From the NCBI RefSeq assembly GCF_014851915.1, contig NZ_JACVAP010000001.1, positions 558,001 to 622,000 on the forward strand: a stretch of 64,000 nt of DNA, written 5' to 3'. Shown one piece after another: positions 33,160 to 43,310 of this stretch. The notes under the pieces were generated by a model. The model was not told where the DNA came from and ran no database searches. It was given only the letters and a program-made list of their open reading frames with translations. Numbering within the stretch: position 1 is the stretch's first letter; each line of letters opens with the position of its first letter. The position numbers and the translations under genes are program-made. The stretch comes from Xanthomonas sp. XNM01 (GTDB lineage: Bacteria > Pseudomonadota > Gammaproteobacteria > Xanthomonadales > Xanthomonadaceae).

Positions 33160-33693
33160 TCAGTACACGATGGTGGCGGTGACCGTGTCCTGGTAGTTAC
33201 CCGGCGTCGCGTTGTTGCTGGCCGGGCTGGCGACGCGGCCATAGACCTGGAATACCTGATTCTGGCCGCTGCCGGTGCCGGCGACCGTATTGGTATTGGG
33301 TGTGGCGCCCCAGACCGCGGTACGGCCCGCATCCTGGTACAGCTGGTAAGCGACGAAATTGTTGGTGGTGACCGCCGGATTGACGTGGCGCATGCGGCGG
33401 GTCGTCACGTCACCCGGGGATCCGGGATTGGAGCCCGAATTGAGCTGGATCGAATAAGGCGTGGTGACGCTGCAGTTGGCCGTGACCGTGCCCTGCGCCA
33501 ACAGTTCGGTGGTCGAACTCGCCAGCGCGCTGCCGAAATCCACGTCGGTGGCCGAGGCGGCGGTAATGGTGCAGGCCTGGGTAATGATCAGCCGCACGTT
33601 GAATGTGACCTGGTCGGCGGCCGATGCGCTGGCGCTGGCGGCGACAAGTCCGCACGCGGCGAGAAACTGAAGGGTTTTGAATCGTGAAGGCAT
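33160..33693 (-). CDS. Spore-coat-U domain major pilin
   Basis: This is a 177-residue secreted single-domain SCPU protein. The signal peptide is at 1-25 (MPSRFKTLQFLAACG...ASA), followed by DQVTFNVRLIITQACTITA, a central Thr/Ser/Asn-rich beta region, and the terminal strand GNYQDTVTATIVY. It would be the repeating subunit (CsuA/B type) of an archaic chaperone-usher pilus. It is the first gene of the operon. ATG 33693 begins the signal peptide; an upstream in-frame ATG would lead with a charged tail and is unlikely. Confidence 0.9.
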   Translation of the reverse strand: MPSRFKTLQFLAACGLVAASASASAADQVTFNVRLIITQACTITAASATDVDFGSALASSTTELLAQGTVTANCSVTTPYSIQLNSGSNPGSPGDVTTRRMRHVNPAVTTNNFVAYQLYQDAGRTAVWGATPNTNTVAGTGSGQNQVFQVYGRVASPASNNATPGNYQDTVTATIVY

Positions 33694-33773
33694 GGATGGT
33701 CTCCCGGACAGCAGTGAGTTTCTGTCGTGGCGCAGCGCCACTCGCGGAGTAATGCATCGGTCGTGCCAAGGCG

Positions 33774-33803
33774 GATACTACAGAAGTATCTGATGTGGAT
33801 ACT
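33774..33803 (-). promoter_or_regulatory. Operator-like GATACT repeats upstream of the pilus operon
   Basis: GATACT at 33774-33779 faces its inverse AGTATC at 33785-33790 (five-base spacer). A further direct copy sits at 33798-33803, exactly 24 bases from the first. They lie 80-110 bases before the pilin start, in the most A+T-rich part of the intergenic region. This suggests a dimeric regulator site; the regulator is unknown. Confidence 0.45.
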
Positions 33804-33820
33804 GCGTGGTTTTATCACGC

Positions 33821-33855
33821 CGGATAATCGAAGTGTGATTTCGATCGGATAATCG
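33821..33855. repeat. Paired CGGATAATCG repeats
   Basis: Identical ten-base copies lie at 33821-33830 and 33846-33855, 25 bases apart, in the divergent region between the pilus operon and map. A related GATAATCGG at 33958-33966 contains the putative map -10. They may be regulator sites or -10 elements. Confidence 0.4.
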
Positions 33856-33934
33856 CGGCGCGCTGACGGGGTGCCGTCGGCGGGATCCTGGCGCGGCGCC
33901 GGCCGGTTGACGCGACGCAGCAGCCGCTGGCGCG

Positions 33935-33963
33935 TTCAGAATCGGGCCCGGATCGGCGATAAT
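33935..33963 (+). promoter_or_regulatory. Putative map promoter
   Basis: TTCAGA at 33935-33940 (4/6) and GATAAT at 33958-33963 (5/6) are spaced by 17 bases. A start point 6-7 bases further would fall at or next to the map ATG at 33970, so the message may be leaderless. Confidence 0.6.
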
Positions 33964-33969
33964 CGGCCC

Positions 33970-34746
33970 ATGAGCATGCACCTGAAGACCCCCCAAGAGA
34001 TCGAGCAGATGCGCATCGCCGGCCGCCTGGCCGCCGAGGTGCTGGATGTCGTCGCGGCCCACGTGAAGCCTGGCGTGACCACCGAGGAGCTGGACCGCAT
34101 CTGCCACGATCACATCGTCAACGTGCAGGGTGCGGTACCGGCCAACGTCGGTTACCGCGGCTTCCCCAAGACCGTCTGCGCGTCGGTGAACAACGTGATC
34201 TGCCATGGCATCCCGAGCGAGGCCAAGGTCCTGAAGGACGGCGACATCGTCAACATCGATGTCACCGTCATCAAGGATGGCTGGCACGGCGACACCAGCC
34301 GCATGTACTTCGTCGGGACGCCGTCGGTGATGGCGCGTCGCCTGGTCGAAGTGACCCACGAGGCGATGTGGCGCGGCATCCGTGCGGTGAAGCCGGGCGC
34401 GACGCTGGGCGACATCGGCCACGCGATCCAGCAGTACGCCGAATCCGAACGCTTCAGCGTGGTGCGCGAGTACTGCGGCCACGGCATCGGCAAGGTCTAC
34501 CACGACGAGCCGCAGGTGCTGCATTACGGCAAGCCGGGGCAGGGCCTGGTGCTCAAGCCGGGCATGACCTTCACCATCGAGCCGATGATCAACGAAGGCA
34601 CCCGCTACACTCGCGTGCTGCCGGACGGCTGGACCGTGGTCACCAAGGACCGCAAGCTGTCGGCGCAGTGGGAGCACATGGTCGCGGTCACCGAGGATGG
34701 CGTCGATGTGCTGACCCTGGCCGCCGGCCAGCAGATGCCGTTCTGA
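33970..34746 (+). CDS. map: Map, type I methionine aminopeptidase
   Basis: Map removes the initiator methionine from nascent proteins and is a dinuclear metal enzyme. The 258-residue protein has family segments around the five metal ligands: VNIDVTVIKDGWHGDTSRMY (two Asp), CGHGIGKVYHDEPQV (His), FTIEPMIN (Glu) and SAQWEHMVAVTEDG (Glu). ATG 33970 and a second ATG at 33976 (MHLKTPQEIEQM) are both possible. No ribosome binding site is present, consistent with a leaderless start. glnD begins ten bases after its stop. Confidence 0.96.
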   Translation: MSMHLKTPQEIEQMRIAGRLAAEVLDVVAAHVKPGVTTEELDRICHDHIVNVQGAVPANVGYRGFPKTVCASVNNVICHGIPSEAKVLKDGDIVNIDVTVIKDGWHGDTSRMYFVGTPSVMARRLVEVTHEAMWRGIRAVKPGATLGDIGHAIQQYAESERFSVVREYCGHGIGKVYHDEPQVLHYGKPGQGLVLKPGMTFTIEPMINEGTRYTRVLPDGWTVVTKDRKLSAQWEHMVAVTEDGVDVLTLAAGQQMPF

Positions 34747-34756
34747 GCCTGCCCGC

Positions 34757-37417
34757 ATGACGCCAGCGACCGGGACCGCCATTGCCACCGACCCGCAGGC
34801 GGTCGATCGGTCGATCGAGGCCGATCCCCACTGGGCCGCTTCCGCACGCGACGTGCTGGCCCAGGCCGACGCACGCTTCGCCCGGCGTTTCGACCAGGGC
34901 GTGGACATCGACCGCCTGCTGGCGCTGCGCGCCCGGGCGGTCGACGAGGTCCTGCGCCAGGCGTGGGCGCGGTGCCTGCCGGCCGATGCGCCGCTGGCCC
35001 TGTTCGCGGTCGGCGGCTACGGCCGTGGCGAACTGTTTCCGCGCTCGGATGTCGACCTGCTGGTGCTGGCCGATGCCGACGCGCAGCAGGCGCACCAGCC
35101 GGCGCTGGCCCGGTTCTTCGCGCTGCTCTGGGATACCGGGCTGCCGATCGGCCAGGCCGTGCGCTCGGCCGCGCAGTGCACCACCGCGGCCGGCGAAGAC
35201 CAGACCATCATGACCGCGCTGATCGAGGCGCGGCCGGTGATCGCCGATGCGGCGGCGGTGGCGCGGCTGGTCGAGGCGATCGCGCCGGACCGGATCTGGG
35301 CCCCGCGCGCGTTCTTCCTGGCCAAGCGCGAGGAACTGCTGGCGCGCCACCAGCGTCATGGCGACACTTCCGACAACCTCGAGCCCAACATCAAGGAAGG
35401 CCCGGGCGGTCTGCGCGACCTGCATACGCTGGGCTGGATGGCGCTGCGCGCATTCGGCGTGCGCGACATGGAGGCGGTGGTCGGCCTGGGCCATCTGGGC
35501 GCCGACGAAGCCGCGGCGCTGACCCGCGAGCGGCGCGCGCTGGCGCGACTGCGCACCGGCCTGCACCTGGTCGCCGCGCGACCGGAGGAGCGGCTGCGCT
35601 TCGATTACCAGAAGACCCTGGCGCAGCGCCTGGGCTTCGACGACGACGCCGGCTATCTGGGCGTCGAGAGGATGATGCAGGGCTTCTATCGCAGTGCGGC
35701 GATCATCCGCCGCATCAGCGACCGGCTGCTGCAGCGGTTCGAGGAAACCTTCGACGGCGAAGCGGTGCCGGCGGCGCTCAATCCGGATTTCGAACTGCGT
35801 CGCGGCTACCTGGCGGCGACCGCGCATTACTGGCCCGAAGGCGACCTGCGCGAGGTGCTGGCGCTGTTCGCGACCTGGGCCGCGCACCCGCAGACGCGCG
35901 GGCTGCACTCGCTCACCGCGCGCGCGCTGGCCGAATCGCTGCCGCGCCTGCCGCCCTATACCAGTGCCGCGCCAGCCGCGCGCGAGCGCTTCATGGCGCT
36001 GCTGCGTGGCCCGCGGCCGGTCGAGACGCTCACCCGGATGGCCCGGCTGGGCCTGCTCGGCCAGTACGTACCCGCCTTCGCGCAGGTATCCGGGCGGATG
36101 CAGTTCGACCTGTTCCACGTCTATACCGTCGACCAGCACACCCTGATGGTGCTGCAGAACATCGCCGGCTTCGCCTCGGGGCGCGCCAGCGAGCGCTTCT
36201 CGATCGCGCACGAGGTCTGGCCGCGGTTGCGGCGGCCCGAGCTGCTGCTGCTGGCAGGCCTGTTCCACGACATCGCCAAGGGCCGCGGCGGCGACCACTC
36301 CGAACTCGGCGCGGTCGATGCCCGCGCGTTCTGCGTCGCCCACGGGCTGGGCGAGAACGACACCGCGCTGGTCGCCTGGCTGGTCGAGCAGCATCTGCGC
36401 ATGTCGGTCACCGCGCAGAAGCAGGACATTGCCGACCCGGACGTGATCCGCGGCTTCGCCACCCTGGTCGGTGAGCGCGAGCGGCTGGACTATCTGTATC
36501 TGCTGACCTGCGCCGACATCGCCGGCACCAGTCCCAAACTGTGGAACGCATGGAAGGACCGGCTGCTGGCCGACCTGTACGTCGCCACCCGCCGCGTACT
36601 GCGCGAGGGCATGGAGGCGATGGTCGACGCCGACGCGCGCGTGGCCGAGGCCCGCGAGTCCACGCGTGCGCTGCTGCACGAGCAGGGCCATGACGATGCG
36701 ACGATCGACCGCCAGTTCGCGCAGATGCCGGACGAGAGCTTCCTGCGTTTCCGCCCCGAGCAGCTGGCCTGGCAGGCGGCGGCGCTGGTGGAGGTCAACA
36801 TGGGCGACACGCAGGCCTGCGTGCGGCCGATCGGCGAGCGCGGCGATGCGCTGGAGGTCTTCGTCCACTCGCCCGACCGCGACGGCCTGTTCGCCGCGAT
36901 CATGGCCACGCTCGACCGGCATGGGTATGGCGTGCACCAGGCGCGCGTGCTGATGGGCCCCAACGGCACCGTGTTCGATACCTTCGAGGTGCTGCCCACC
37001 AACGATTTCTGCAACCGCGACCCGGCCCAGCTCGAGCGGGCGCTGCGCGATGCGCTGGCCGGCCCGCTGGACCGGGTGCGGGCGCCGCGCCGTGCCGCGC
37101 CGCGGCTGCTGCGGCATTTCCGCTTCGCCCCGCGGATCGAATTCAGCACCACCGCGGACGGGCGCCGCAGCCTGCTCGGGCTGACCTGCACCGACCGCCC
37201 CGGCCTGCTGGCCGACGTGGCGCTGGCGCTGCGCAGCTGCCACCTGCGGGTGCACGACGCGCGCATCGCCACGTTCGGCGAACGTGCCGAAGACCTGTTC
37301 CAGATCACCGACGAGCACGACCAGCCGCTGGACGAAGCCGCCCAGCAGGCGCTGCGCACCGAACTGCGTGCGCGGCTGGACCCCGAATCCCCCCAAGCCC
37401 CCGGAACCCCACGCTGA
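34757..37417 (+). CDS. glnD: GlnD, bifunctional uridylyltransferase/uridylyl-removing enzyme
   Basis: GlnD senses glutamine and adds or removes UMP on PII (GlnB/GlnK), controlling nitrogen assimilation. The 886-residue protein has the nucleotidyltransferase motif [15 protein letters not shown] at about 85-99, the HD hydrolase motif [17 protein letters not shown] at about 501-517 and two C-terminal ACT domains (about 695-770 and 800-880, with [14 protein letters not shown]). All domains look intact. It lies between map and dapD and its TGA shares one base with the dapD ATG. Its location two operons from asnB puts two nitrogen-related controls close together. Confidence 0.97.
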   Translation: MTPATGTAIATDPQAVDRSIEADPHWAASARDVLAQADARFARRFDQGVDIDRLLALRARAVDEVLRQAWARCLPADAPLALFAVGGYGRGELFPRSDVDLLVLADADAQQAHQPALARFFALLWDTGLPIGQAVRSAAQCTTAAGEDQTIMTALIEARPVIADAAAVARLVEAIAPDRIWAPRAFFLAKREELLARHQRHGDTSDNLEPNIKEGPGGLRDLHTLGWMALRAFGVRDMEAVVGLGHLGADEAAALTRERRALARLRTGLHLVAARPEERLRFDYQKTLAQRLGFDDDAGYLGVERMMQGFYRSAAIIRRISDRLLQRFEETFDGEAVPAALNPDFELRRGYLAATAHYWPEGDLREVLALFATWAAHPQTRGLHSLTARALAESLPRLPPYTSAAPAARERFMALLRGPRPVETLTRMARLGLLGQYVPAFAQVSGRMQFDLFHVYTVDQHTLMVLQNIAGFASGRASERFSIAHEVWPRLRRPELLLLAGLFHDIAKGRGGDHSELGAVDARAFCVAHGLGENDTALVAWLVEQHLRMSVTAQKQDIADPDVIRGFATLVGERERLDYLYLLTCADIAGTSPKLWNAWKDRLLADLYVATRRVLREGMEAMVDADARVAEARESTRALLHEQGHDDATIDRQFAQMPDESFLRFRPEQLAWQAAALVEVNMGDTQACVRPIGERGDALEVFVHSPDRDGLFAAIMATLDRHGYGVHQARVLMGPNGTVFDTFEVLPTNDFCNRDPAQLERALRDALAGPLDRVRAPRRAAPRLLRHFRFAPRIEFSTTADGRRSLLGLTCTDRPGLLADVALALRSCHLRVHDARIATFGERAEDLFQITDEHDQPLDEAAQQALRTELRARLDPESPQAPGTPR

Positions 37418-38313
37418 TGGCCCCGACGTCGAAGAAGACCGCCCGCAAGACCGCGCCGAAGAAGCCCGCCGCCGGCACAGCCGCCCCCGGCGTTGCCGAG
37501 CTGAAGTTCTCGATCGAGAGCGCCTTCGAGCGCCGCAGTGCGCTGACCCTGGACGAGATCGACGGCTCCACCCGGCCGCTGGTCGAGCGTGTCGTCGATG
37601 GACTGGAGTCGGGCGAGTTCCGTGTCGCCGAGCCGGACGGCACCGGCGGCTGGCAGGTCAACGAATGGTTGAAGAAGGCGGTGCTGCTGTACTTCCGGGT
37701 CAACGACATGACCGTGATGGAAGGTGCGCCCGGTCCGTTCTGGGACAAGGTGCCGCTGCGCTTCGACGGCTACGGCGAGGCCGAGTTCCGCAAGCTCGGC
37801 GTGCGCGTCGTGCCCGGCACCGTCGCCCGTCGTGGCAGCCATTTCGGCAAGGACGTGGTGCTGATGCCGAGCTTCGTCAACATCGGCGCGCACGTGGGCG
37901 AGGGCACGATGGTCGACACCTGGGCCACGGTCGGTTCCTGCGCGCAGGTCGGCAAGCACTGCCACATCTCCGGCGGCGCCGGCATCGGCGGCGTGCTCGA
38001 ACCGCTGCAGGCCAGCCCGACGATCGTCGAGGACCACTGTTTCATCGGCGCACGTTCGGAAGTGGTCGAAGGGGTGGTCGTCGGGCATCACAGCGTGATC
38101 GGCATGGGCGTGTTCATCGGCCAGTCGACCCGCATCTACAACCGCGCCACCGGCGAGATCTCCTACGGCTACGTGCCGCCGGGCAGCGTGGTCGTGTCCG
38201 GCTCGCTGCCGGCGGCCGACGGCACCCATTCGCTGTACTGCGCGGTGATCGTCAAGCAGGTCGATGCGAAGACCCGCGCCAAGACCAGCATCAACGAGCT
38301 GCTGCGCGGCTGA
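37417..38313 (+). CDS. dapD: DapD, tetrahydrodipicolinate N-succinyltransferase
   Basis: DapD succinylates tetrahydrodipicolinate in the diaminopimelate/lysine pathway. The 298-residue protein has the C-terminal left-handed beta-helix ([50 protein letters not shown]) typical of the trimeric enzyme. It carries about 25 extra N-terminal residues, rich in Lys, Ala, Thr and Pro ([20 protein letters not shown]), compared with the usual 270-275. The initiation codon overlaps the glnD stop by one base, so the longer start is likely to be used. A shorter start is not evident from a ribosome binding site. Confidence 0.95.
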   Translation: MAPTSKKTARKTAPKKPAAGTAAPGVAELKFSIESAFERRSALTLDEIDGSTRPLVERVVDGLESGEFRVAEPDGTGGWQVNEWLKKAVLLYFRVNDMTVMEGAPGPFWDKVPLRFDGYGEAEFRKLGVRVVPGTVARRGSHFGKDVVLMPSFVNIGAHVGEGTMVDTWATVGSCAQVGKHCHISGGAGIGGVLEPLQASPTIVEDHCFIGARSEVVEGVVVGHHSVIGMGVFIGQSTRIYNRATGEISYGYVPPGSVVVSGSLPAADGTHSLYCAVIVKQVDAKTRAKTSINELLRG

Positions 38314-38446
38314 TCGGACGCATCCGGTGGCGGCCTCATGTCGCTGCCGGATGCGCGGACCCCCGGTCATGAAGGCCGGAGCAGGCGCGCTGGCGCCCGC
38401 GTCGTCGCGCCATGGATGGCCGCTACTGGACAGGACACACACCGCA

Positions 38447-38806
38447 ATGACTGCCACCCTCTACGGGCTGAAGAACTGCGACACCTGCAAGAAGGCCATC
38501 AAGTGGCTGGACCGCTTCGAGGTGGCGCACCGCTTCGTCGACTACCGCGACAACAAACCCGCCCCGGAAACCCTGGTCGACTGGGCCGGCAAGGTCGGCG
38601 GCTTCGATGCGCTGGTCAACAAATCCTCGACCACCTGGCGCCAGCTGCCGGACAGCCGCAAGACGCCGGGCAGCGATGCCGAGTGGAAGCTGCTGTTGCG
38701 CGAGCACCCGCAGCTGGTACGGCGTCCGGTGGTGGTGCTGGACGATGGCAGCGTCAGCCAGGGGTTTTCCGACAACGGCTTCAAGAAGCTGTTCGGCATC
38801 GGATGA
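38447..38806 (+). CDS. yffB: YffB, ArsC/Spx-family thioredoxin-fold protein
   Basis: This is a 119-residue protein of the ArsC/Spx superfamily. Near the N terminus is LYGLKNCDTCKKAIKWL with a CxxC (Cys11, Cys14), followed by FVDYRDN and, at the end, RRPVVVLDDG. It matches the YffB protein that precedes dapE in Escherichia coli and xanthomonads. True function is unsettled; redox or glutathione-linked reduction has been suggested for the family. It follows dapD by 133 bases and its stop overlaps the acetyltransferase start as ATGA. Confidence 0.88.
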   Translation: MTATLYGLKNCDTCKKAIKWLDRFEVAHRFVDYRDNKPAPETLVDWAGKVGGFDALVNKSSTTWRQLPDSRKTPGSDAEWKLLLREHPQLVRRPVVVLDDGSVSQGFSDNGFKKLFGIG

Positions 38807-39312
38807 ACGTTCGTCCGTACCGGTCCGGGGACTGGCCCGCACTCTGCGCCATCCATGACCTGGCCCGGATGGAGGAACTGCAGGCGGCCGGACTGGCCGA
38901 CGCCTTCCTGCCGCTGGAGGTCGCGGCCGGGCGTGAGGACCTGTTCGCCTACACCGTCATGGTGGCCGAACGCGAAGATTCCGTGCTGGGTTTCGTGGCG
39001 TTCGACCGCGACGAACTGGGCTGGCTGTACGTGGATCCTGCCTGTCGGCACCGTGGTGTCGGCAGGGCGCTGGTGGCGGCCGCGCAGCAGGCGAGTGCCG
39101 GCGGGCTTTCGCTGGAACTGCTGATCGGCAACGCGGCGGCGCTGGCGTTCTATCGGCGCTGCGGCTTCCTGGCGACAGGGACGCGGTCCGGGCGCATGCC
39201 GGGCAATGAATCCTTCGCGGTGGGCGTGCAGGTCATGCAGTGGACCGCTGCAGGCGATGCAACGTCGCCAATGCTCCCGAGTGCCGACATCGATGTGGAC
39301 GTGAACGCATGA
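38803..39312 (+). CDS. GNAT-family N-acetyltransferase
   Basis: This is a 169-residue protein with the GNAT fold: the N-terminal [16 protein letters not shown], the acetyl-CoA strand [21 protein letters not shown] (motif A, RxxGxG as RHRGVG) and the motif-B region [18 protein letters not shown]. The substrate is unknown. It is joined by ATGA overlaps to yffB upstream and dapE downstream, so it is translated in step with diaminopimelate biosynthesis. Whether it acts on an amino acid, tRNA or protein is not visible. Confidence 0.88.
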   Translation: MNVRPYRSGDWPALCAIHDLARMEELQAAGLADAFLPLEVAAGREDLFAYTVMVAEREDSVLGFVAFDRDELGWLYVDPACRHRGVGRALVAAAQQASAGGLSLELLIGNAAALAFYRRCGFLATGTRSGRMPGNESFAVGVQVMQWTAAGDATSPMLPSADIDVDVNA

Positions 39313-40439
39313 GCGACATCCTCGATCTGACCTGCGAGCTGATCGCGCGCCCGTCGGTGACGCCGGACGATGCCGGCTGCCAGCAGTTGATCGCCGAGCG
39401 CCTCGGGCGGGCGGGCTTCACCTGCGAACACCTGCGCCTGGGCGAGGTCGACAACCTGTGGGCCACGCACGGCAGCGGCGAACCGGTGCTGGTGCTGCTC
39501 GGCCATACCGACGTGGTGCCGACCGGCCCGCGCGAGGCCTGGAGCAGCGATCCGTTCGAGCCGACCCTCCGCGACGGCATGCTGTACGGCCGCGGTGCGG
39601 CCGACATGAAGAGCGGCGTGGCCGGCTTCGTGATCGCCGCCGAGCGCTTCGTCGCCGCGCATCCGCAGCACACCGGCACGCTGGCGCTGCTGCTGACCTC
39701 GGACGAGGAGGGCGATGCGATCGATGGCGTGCGCCATGTCGCGCGCCTGTTCGCCGAACGCGGCCAGCGCATCGACTGGTGCATCACCGGCGAGCCGTCC
39801 TCGACCGCGCGCCTCGGCGACCTGCTGCGGGTCGGCCGCCGTGGCAGCCTCTCGGGCACGCTGACGGTCAAGGGTGTGCAGGGACATGTGGCGTATCCGG
39901 ACAAGGCGCGCAACCCGATCCACCTGGCCGCACCGGCGCTGGCCGAGCTGACCGCGCGGGTCTGGGATGCCGGCTACGAGAGTTTCCCGCCGACCAGCCT
40001 GCAGATCAGCAACATCCACGCCGGCACCGGCGCCAACAACGTCATTCCCGGCGAGCTGCAGGTGGCGTTCAACCTGCGCTACACGCCGCTATGGGACGCG
40101 TCGAAACTGGAGGCGGAGATCGCCGCGCTGCTCGACCGGCACGGGCTGGGGTACACGCTGTCCTGGCATCGCAGCGGCGAGCCGTTCTACACGCCTGAAG
40201 GGCGCCTGCGCAGCGTCGCCCGCGAGGTACTGGGGCAGTTCGCCGGCGCGCCGCCGGAAGAGAGCACCGGCGGCGGCACGTCCGATGCGCGCTTCATCGC
40301 ACCGCTGGGCGCGCAGTGCATCGAGGTCGGCCCAGTCAATGCGTCCATCCACCAGGTCGATGAGCACGTGCGCGTGGCCGATCTGGAGGCGCTGCCGGAT
40401 CTGTACCAGGCGTTGATCGCACGTCTTCTGGCGGATTGA
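39309..40439 (+). CDS. dapE: DapE, succinyl-diaminopimelate desuccinylase
   Basis: DapE hydrolyses N-succinyl-L,L-diaminopimelate, giving diaminopimelate for lysine and peptidoglycan. The 376-residue M20 metallohydrolase shows the first metal ligand His66 ([11 protein letters not shown]), the bridging Asp region [14 protein letters not shown], the catalytic Glu133 with neighbouring Glu134 (SDEEGD), the dimerisation segment [16 protein letters not shown] and the final ligand in [14 protein letters not shown] 39309 overlaps the acetyltransferase stop as ATGA. It closes the map-glnD-dapD-yffB-GNAT-dapE run. Confidence 0.97.
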   Translation: MSDILDLTCELIARPSVTPDDAGCQQLIAERLGRAGFTCEHLRLGEVDNLWATHGSGEPVLVLLGHTDVVPTGPREAWSSDPFEPTLRDGMLYGRGAADMKSGVAGFVIAAERFVAAHPQHTGTLALLLTSDEEGDAIDGVRHVARLFAERGQRIDWCITGEPSSTARLGDLLRVGRRGSLSGTLTVKGVQGHVAYPDKARNPIHLAAPALAELTARVWDAGYESFPPTSLQISNIHAGTGANNVIPGELQVAFNLRYTPLWDASKLEAEIAALLDRHGLGYTLSWHRSGEPFYTPEGRLRSVAREVLGQFAGAPPEESTGGGTSDARFIAPLGAQCIEVGPVNASIHQVDEHVRVADLEALPDLYQALIARLLAD

Positions 40440-40562
40440 ACCGTCGTTGCAAGGGCATCGGGCGCATGTGCCCGGTGCCGTGCACGCGGATCGACGATGT
40501 GGCCTCTGGAGCCGTGCGTGGCGCGGGCCGGAAGGTCCGGGCGGGGCAGGTGGCTTTCGACC

Positions 40563-42236
40563 TCAATGCGGCCCGTGCTGTTCGTTCGGCCGGGCCCTGC
40601 GGTCGCGGATCACGGCGCTGAGCGCGATGGTCAGGCCAAGCACGGTGGCGATCAGGAACAGCACGACGGCCAGGGCCGGGTAGCCGAACAGCGTGGCGGC
40701 CGTCTCCACCCGCATCAGCATCGCCGAGGACATCAGCAGCGCGGCGGTGACGACCGCGGCGGCGATGCGATTGGCGATCTTCTGCATGTTCTCCAGCACG
40801 CGCGAGTTCTCGAGCCCGGCCAGGCGCACCTGGAAGCGGTTCTCGGCCAGCAGCGACAGCGTGTCCGACAGCTTGCGCGGCGCATCGCGCAGCAGGCCCT
40901 GCACCTCGAGCAGCTCACCGGCCATGTTGGCCGAGGAGAACGAACGCCGCAGCTGCGCGCGCATGATCGCGTTGAGATGCGATTCGACCAGCTCGCGCGG
41001 ATCCATGTCCGGATCCAGCGCGCCGGCCACGCGCTCAAGGTTCAGCAGGGTCTTGCCGAGCAGGCTGATCTCGGCCGGGACGCGCAGGCCGTGCTCGGCC
41101 GAGCAGCCGACCAGTTCCAGCAGCAGACGACCTTCGGAAGTACGGCGGCGGCCGGTCGCGTAACGGGCCACCAGCTGGCCGGTGTCGCGGTTGAAGGCGG
41201 CATCGTCGAACTGCTCCAGGCGGGTGCCGATGGTGACCAGTTCGCGCGCCACGTCCTCTCCGCGCGCGTCCACCGCGGCGAACAGCAGCTTCAGCAGACG
41301 CTCGCGCATCCGCGGCGGCACCTGCGCGACCATGCCCAGGTCGATCAGCGCCAGCCGGCCGTCCTTGCACAGCAGGACGTTGCCCGGATGCGGGTCGGCA
41401 TGGATGTCGCCGTGCACGAAGACCTGGTCCAGGTAGGCCCGCATCAGGTCCGCGGCCGGTGCGACCAGGTCCAGCTCGGTGCGCTGCAGGCCGGAAATCG
41501 TCGTGACCTTGCTGCCGTGGACCAGTTCCATCACCAGCACGCGCGAGGTGCACAGCCCCCAGATCGGCGCGGGCACGTGCAGGTGGCGGTAGCCGGCCAG
41601 GCGTTCGCGGAAGCGCTCCAGGTTCTCGGCCTCGCGGCGGTAGTCCAGTTCCAGCAGCAGGATCTTGCGGAATTCGGCGATCCAGTCGGCGAAGTGCAGG
41701 CGTCGCCCGGTTTCGGTCAGCGCATCGGCGGTACCGGCCAGCTCGGCCAGCACCGCCAGGTCCAGCCGGATCGCACCGTCCATGCCGGGGCGCTGCACCT
41801 TGACCGCCACTTCGCGGCCGTCGCGCAGGATCGCGCGGTGCACCTGCGCCAGCGAGGCGGCGGCCAACGGTTCGGGATCGAAGAATGCGAACAGCCGGCC
41901 GGGACGCACGCCCAGCTCGTCCTCGATGATCCGCTCGATCAACGCCGTCTCCACTGGCGAGACCTCGTCCTGGATCCTGTCCAGCGCGTCGATGTAGGCC
42001 GGCGGGATCAGGTCCGGGCGGGTGGACAGCGACTGGCCGAGTTTGACGAACACCGGCCCCAGCGACTCGAGGTCGGCGGCGAACGCGCGCGCCTCGGCGA
42101 TGTCGGAGGCATCGGCGATGGTCGGTTCCACCGGCGGCGCGCTGGCCCAGTCCATGCCGGTCAGCACGCGCCGGTGCCGGGCCAGGCGGGACACGACCTG
42201 GGCATGGCGGGCCAGGCGTTGGGTGGCATGGGTCAC
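40563..42236 (-). CDS. ABC1/UbiB-family membrane-associated atypical kinase
   Basis: This is a 557-residue protein of the UbiB/AarF (ABC1) family, linked to ubiquinone biosynthesis or lipid-quinone handling. Family marks are the KxGQ motif [15 protein letters not shown], the Ala-rich loop [11 protein letters not shown] replacing the kinase glycine loop, [13 protein letters not shown] (catalytic loop) and LIDLGMVAQ (metal-binding). The C terminus has two membrane spans ([13 protein letters not shown] and [17 protein letters not shown]). It is not next to ubiE or ubiJ, so I do not assign it as the ubiquinone-operon ubiB; a paralogue is possible. It stands antisense between dapE and asnB. Confidence 0.9.
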   Translation of the reverse strand: MTHATQRLARHAQVVSRLARHRRVLTGMDWASAPPVEPTIADASDIAEARAFAADLESLGPVFVKLGQSLSTRPDLIPPAYIDALDRIQDEVSPVETALIERIIEDELGVRPGRLFAFFDPEPLAAASLAQVHRAILRDGREVAVKVQRPGMDGAIRLDLAVLAELAGTADALTETGRRLHFADWIAEFRKILLLELDYRREAENLERFRERLAGYRHLHVPAPIWGLCTSRVLVMELVHGSKVTTISGLQRTELDLVAPAADLMRAYLDQVFVHGDIHADPHPGNVLLCKDGRLALIDLGMVAQVPPRMRERLLKLLFAAVDARGEDVARELVTIGTRLEQFDDAAFNRDTGQLVARYATGRRRTSEGRLLLELVGCSAEHGLRVPAEISLLGKTLLNLERVAGALDPDMDPRELVESHLNAIMRAQLRRSFSSANMAGELLEVQGLLRDAPRKLSDTLSLLAENRFQVRLAGLENSRVLENMQKIANRIAAAVVTAALLMSSAMLMRVETAATLFGYPALAVVLFLIATVLGLTIALSAVIRDRRARPNEQHGPH

Positions 42237-42328
42237 GTCGGTCTCCCCGTGGCGGATGCCGCGGCGGCGGCACGGTCGCAGGAAGTATTCGGTGACCGAC
42301 GTGAGTGCTCCGTCAGCTGGGCGGGCGG

Positions 42329-43171
42329 TCAGCTGCTGAAGTTGAAGACCACCGGCTTGATCGCCTCGCGCCAGTACTCGGGTTCGGCCAGATAGAAGCC
42401 CTGCGCCTGCGCCATCGCGAACCAGCGTGCGGCTTCGTCGCCGTCCGCGACCTCGCCTCTCGCCTGGCGGCCGAGCAGCAGGCCGGCGAAGTACTGGCCG
42501 AACACGTTGCCCTGCGCGGCCGCACGCCGATAGCAGTCCAGCGCCGCCTCGCGGTCGCGCTCGACCAGCACGCCGCCCTCGTACATCGCACCCAGATCGA
42601 CCAGCGCCTCGGCGTCGCCACGTGCCGCGCCTGCGCGGATCGCATCCAGCGGATTGGCCACGCCTTCCGGCGGCGCGAGGCGGTCGCCGGCCATGCGGTA
42701 CAGGTGGCGCAGGTAGACCGCGCGGCGCAACGCCCAGCGCAGGGTCATGTCGGTATCGCCCTGCTGCTGGTACAGCGTCCGCAGTCCGCTCCAGGCATAG
42801 GGCGAGCCGTGATAGGCCGCCCGCGCATGCCAGACGCGGGCCTTGCGCAGGTTCGGGCGGATCGTCGGCGTGGCGGTGTCGTCGCCGTCGAGGCGGCCGC
42901 TGGCGTGGATCGTGCCGAGCCGGTACTCGGCGCTCGTGCTCCAGTGCCCGTCACCGCCGGCCAGCATCGCGCTGCGTTCGTACCAGCGCAGCGCACGCCA
43001 GTCGCCGCGGCCGCGGAACGCTTCGCCGACCTGGTAGGCGGAGGCGGCATCGTCCTCGAAGCGGCTTTCCAGTTCGGCGCGCGTGTCGGCCGTCAGCGTC
43101 GACCGCGGCAGGCTGCTGCAGCCTGCCAGCGCCAGGCAGCCCAGGGCGAGAAGGACGAGCGGCCAACGCAT
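42329..43171 (-). CDS. Sel1-repeat lipoprotein
   Basis: This is a 280-residue protein with a lipoprotein signal: [18 protein letters not shown] places the lipidated cysteine at residue 18 (LALAGC lipobox). The mature part holds Sel1-like helical repeats ([27 protein letters not shown] and [18 protein letters not shown]), which mediate protein contacts. The start may instead be ATG 43192 or 43204, lengthening the n-region. It is probably anchored to the outer membrane. Its 5' end points away from the asnB leader, with about 100 bases between the two start regions, so regulation from one intergenic region is possible. The partner is unknown. Confidence 0.82.
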   Translation of the reverse strand: MRWPLVLLALGCLALAGCSSLPRSTLTADTRAELESRFEDDAASAYQVGEAFRGRGDWRALRWYERSAMLAGGDGHWSTSAEYRLGTIHASGRLDGDDTATPTIRPNLRKARVWHARAAYHGSPYAWSGLRTLYQQQGDTDMTLRWALRRAVYLRHLYRMAGDRLAPPEGVANPLDAIRAGAARGDAEALVDLGAMYEGGVLVERDREAALDCYRRAAAQGNVFGQYFAGLLLGRQARGEVADGDEAARWFAMAQAQGFYLAEPEYWREAIKPVVFNFSS

Positions 43172-43273
43172 GGCCCGACCGGTGTCGTGCATCTGGAGAT
43201 CCATTCCGGAGAGGGCCGACATTATGCGGATCCGGTCATGGTCCGGACAGCGGCCCGGTTTCCGCTGCAACGG

Positions 43274-43303
43274 TTGCGCGGGCCCGGCAGGCCGCGCTAG
43301 TGT
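43274..43303 (+). promoter_or_regulatory. Putative asnB leader promoter
   Basis: TTGCGC at 43274-43279 and TAGTGT at 43298-43303 are separated by 18 bases. The expected start point at about 43310 coincides with the leader-peptide ATG at 43311. The boxes are weak matches; the position is the main support. Confidence 0.45.
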
Positions 43304-43310
43304 CGGCCCC

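Noticed and set aside
34688-37396. 902-codon minus-strand open frame opposite glnD
   Set aside because: It is a GC-driven shadow. All glnD catalytic motifs are on the plus strand.
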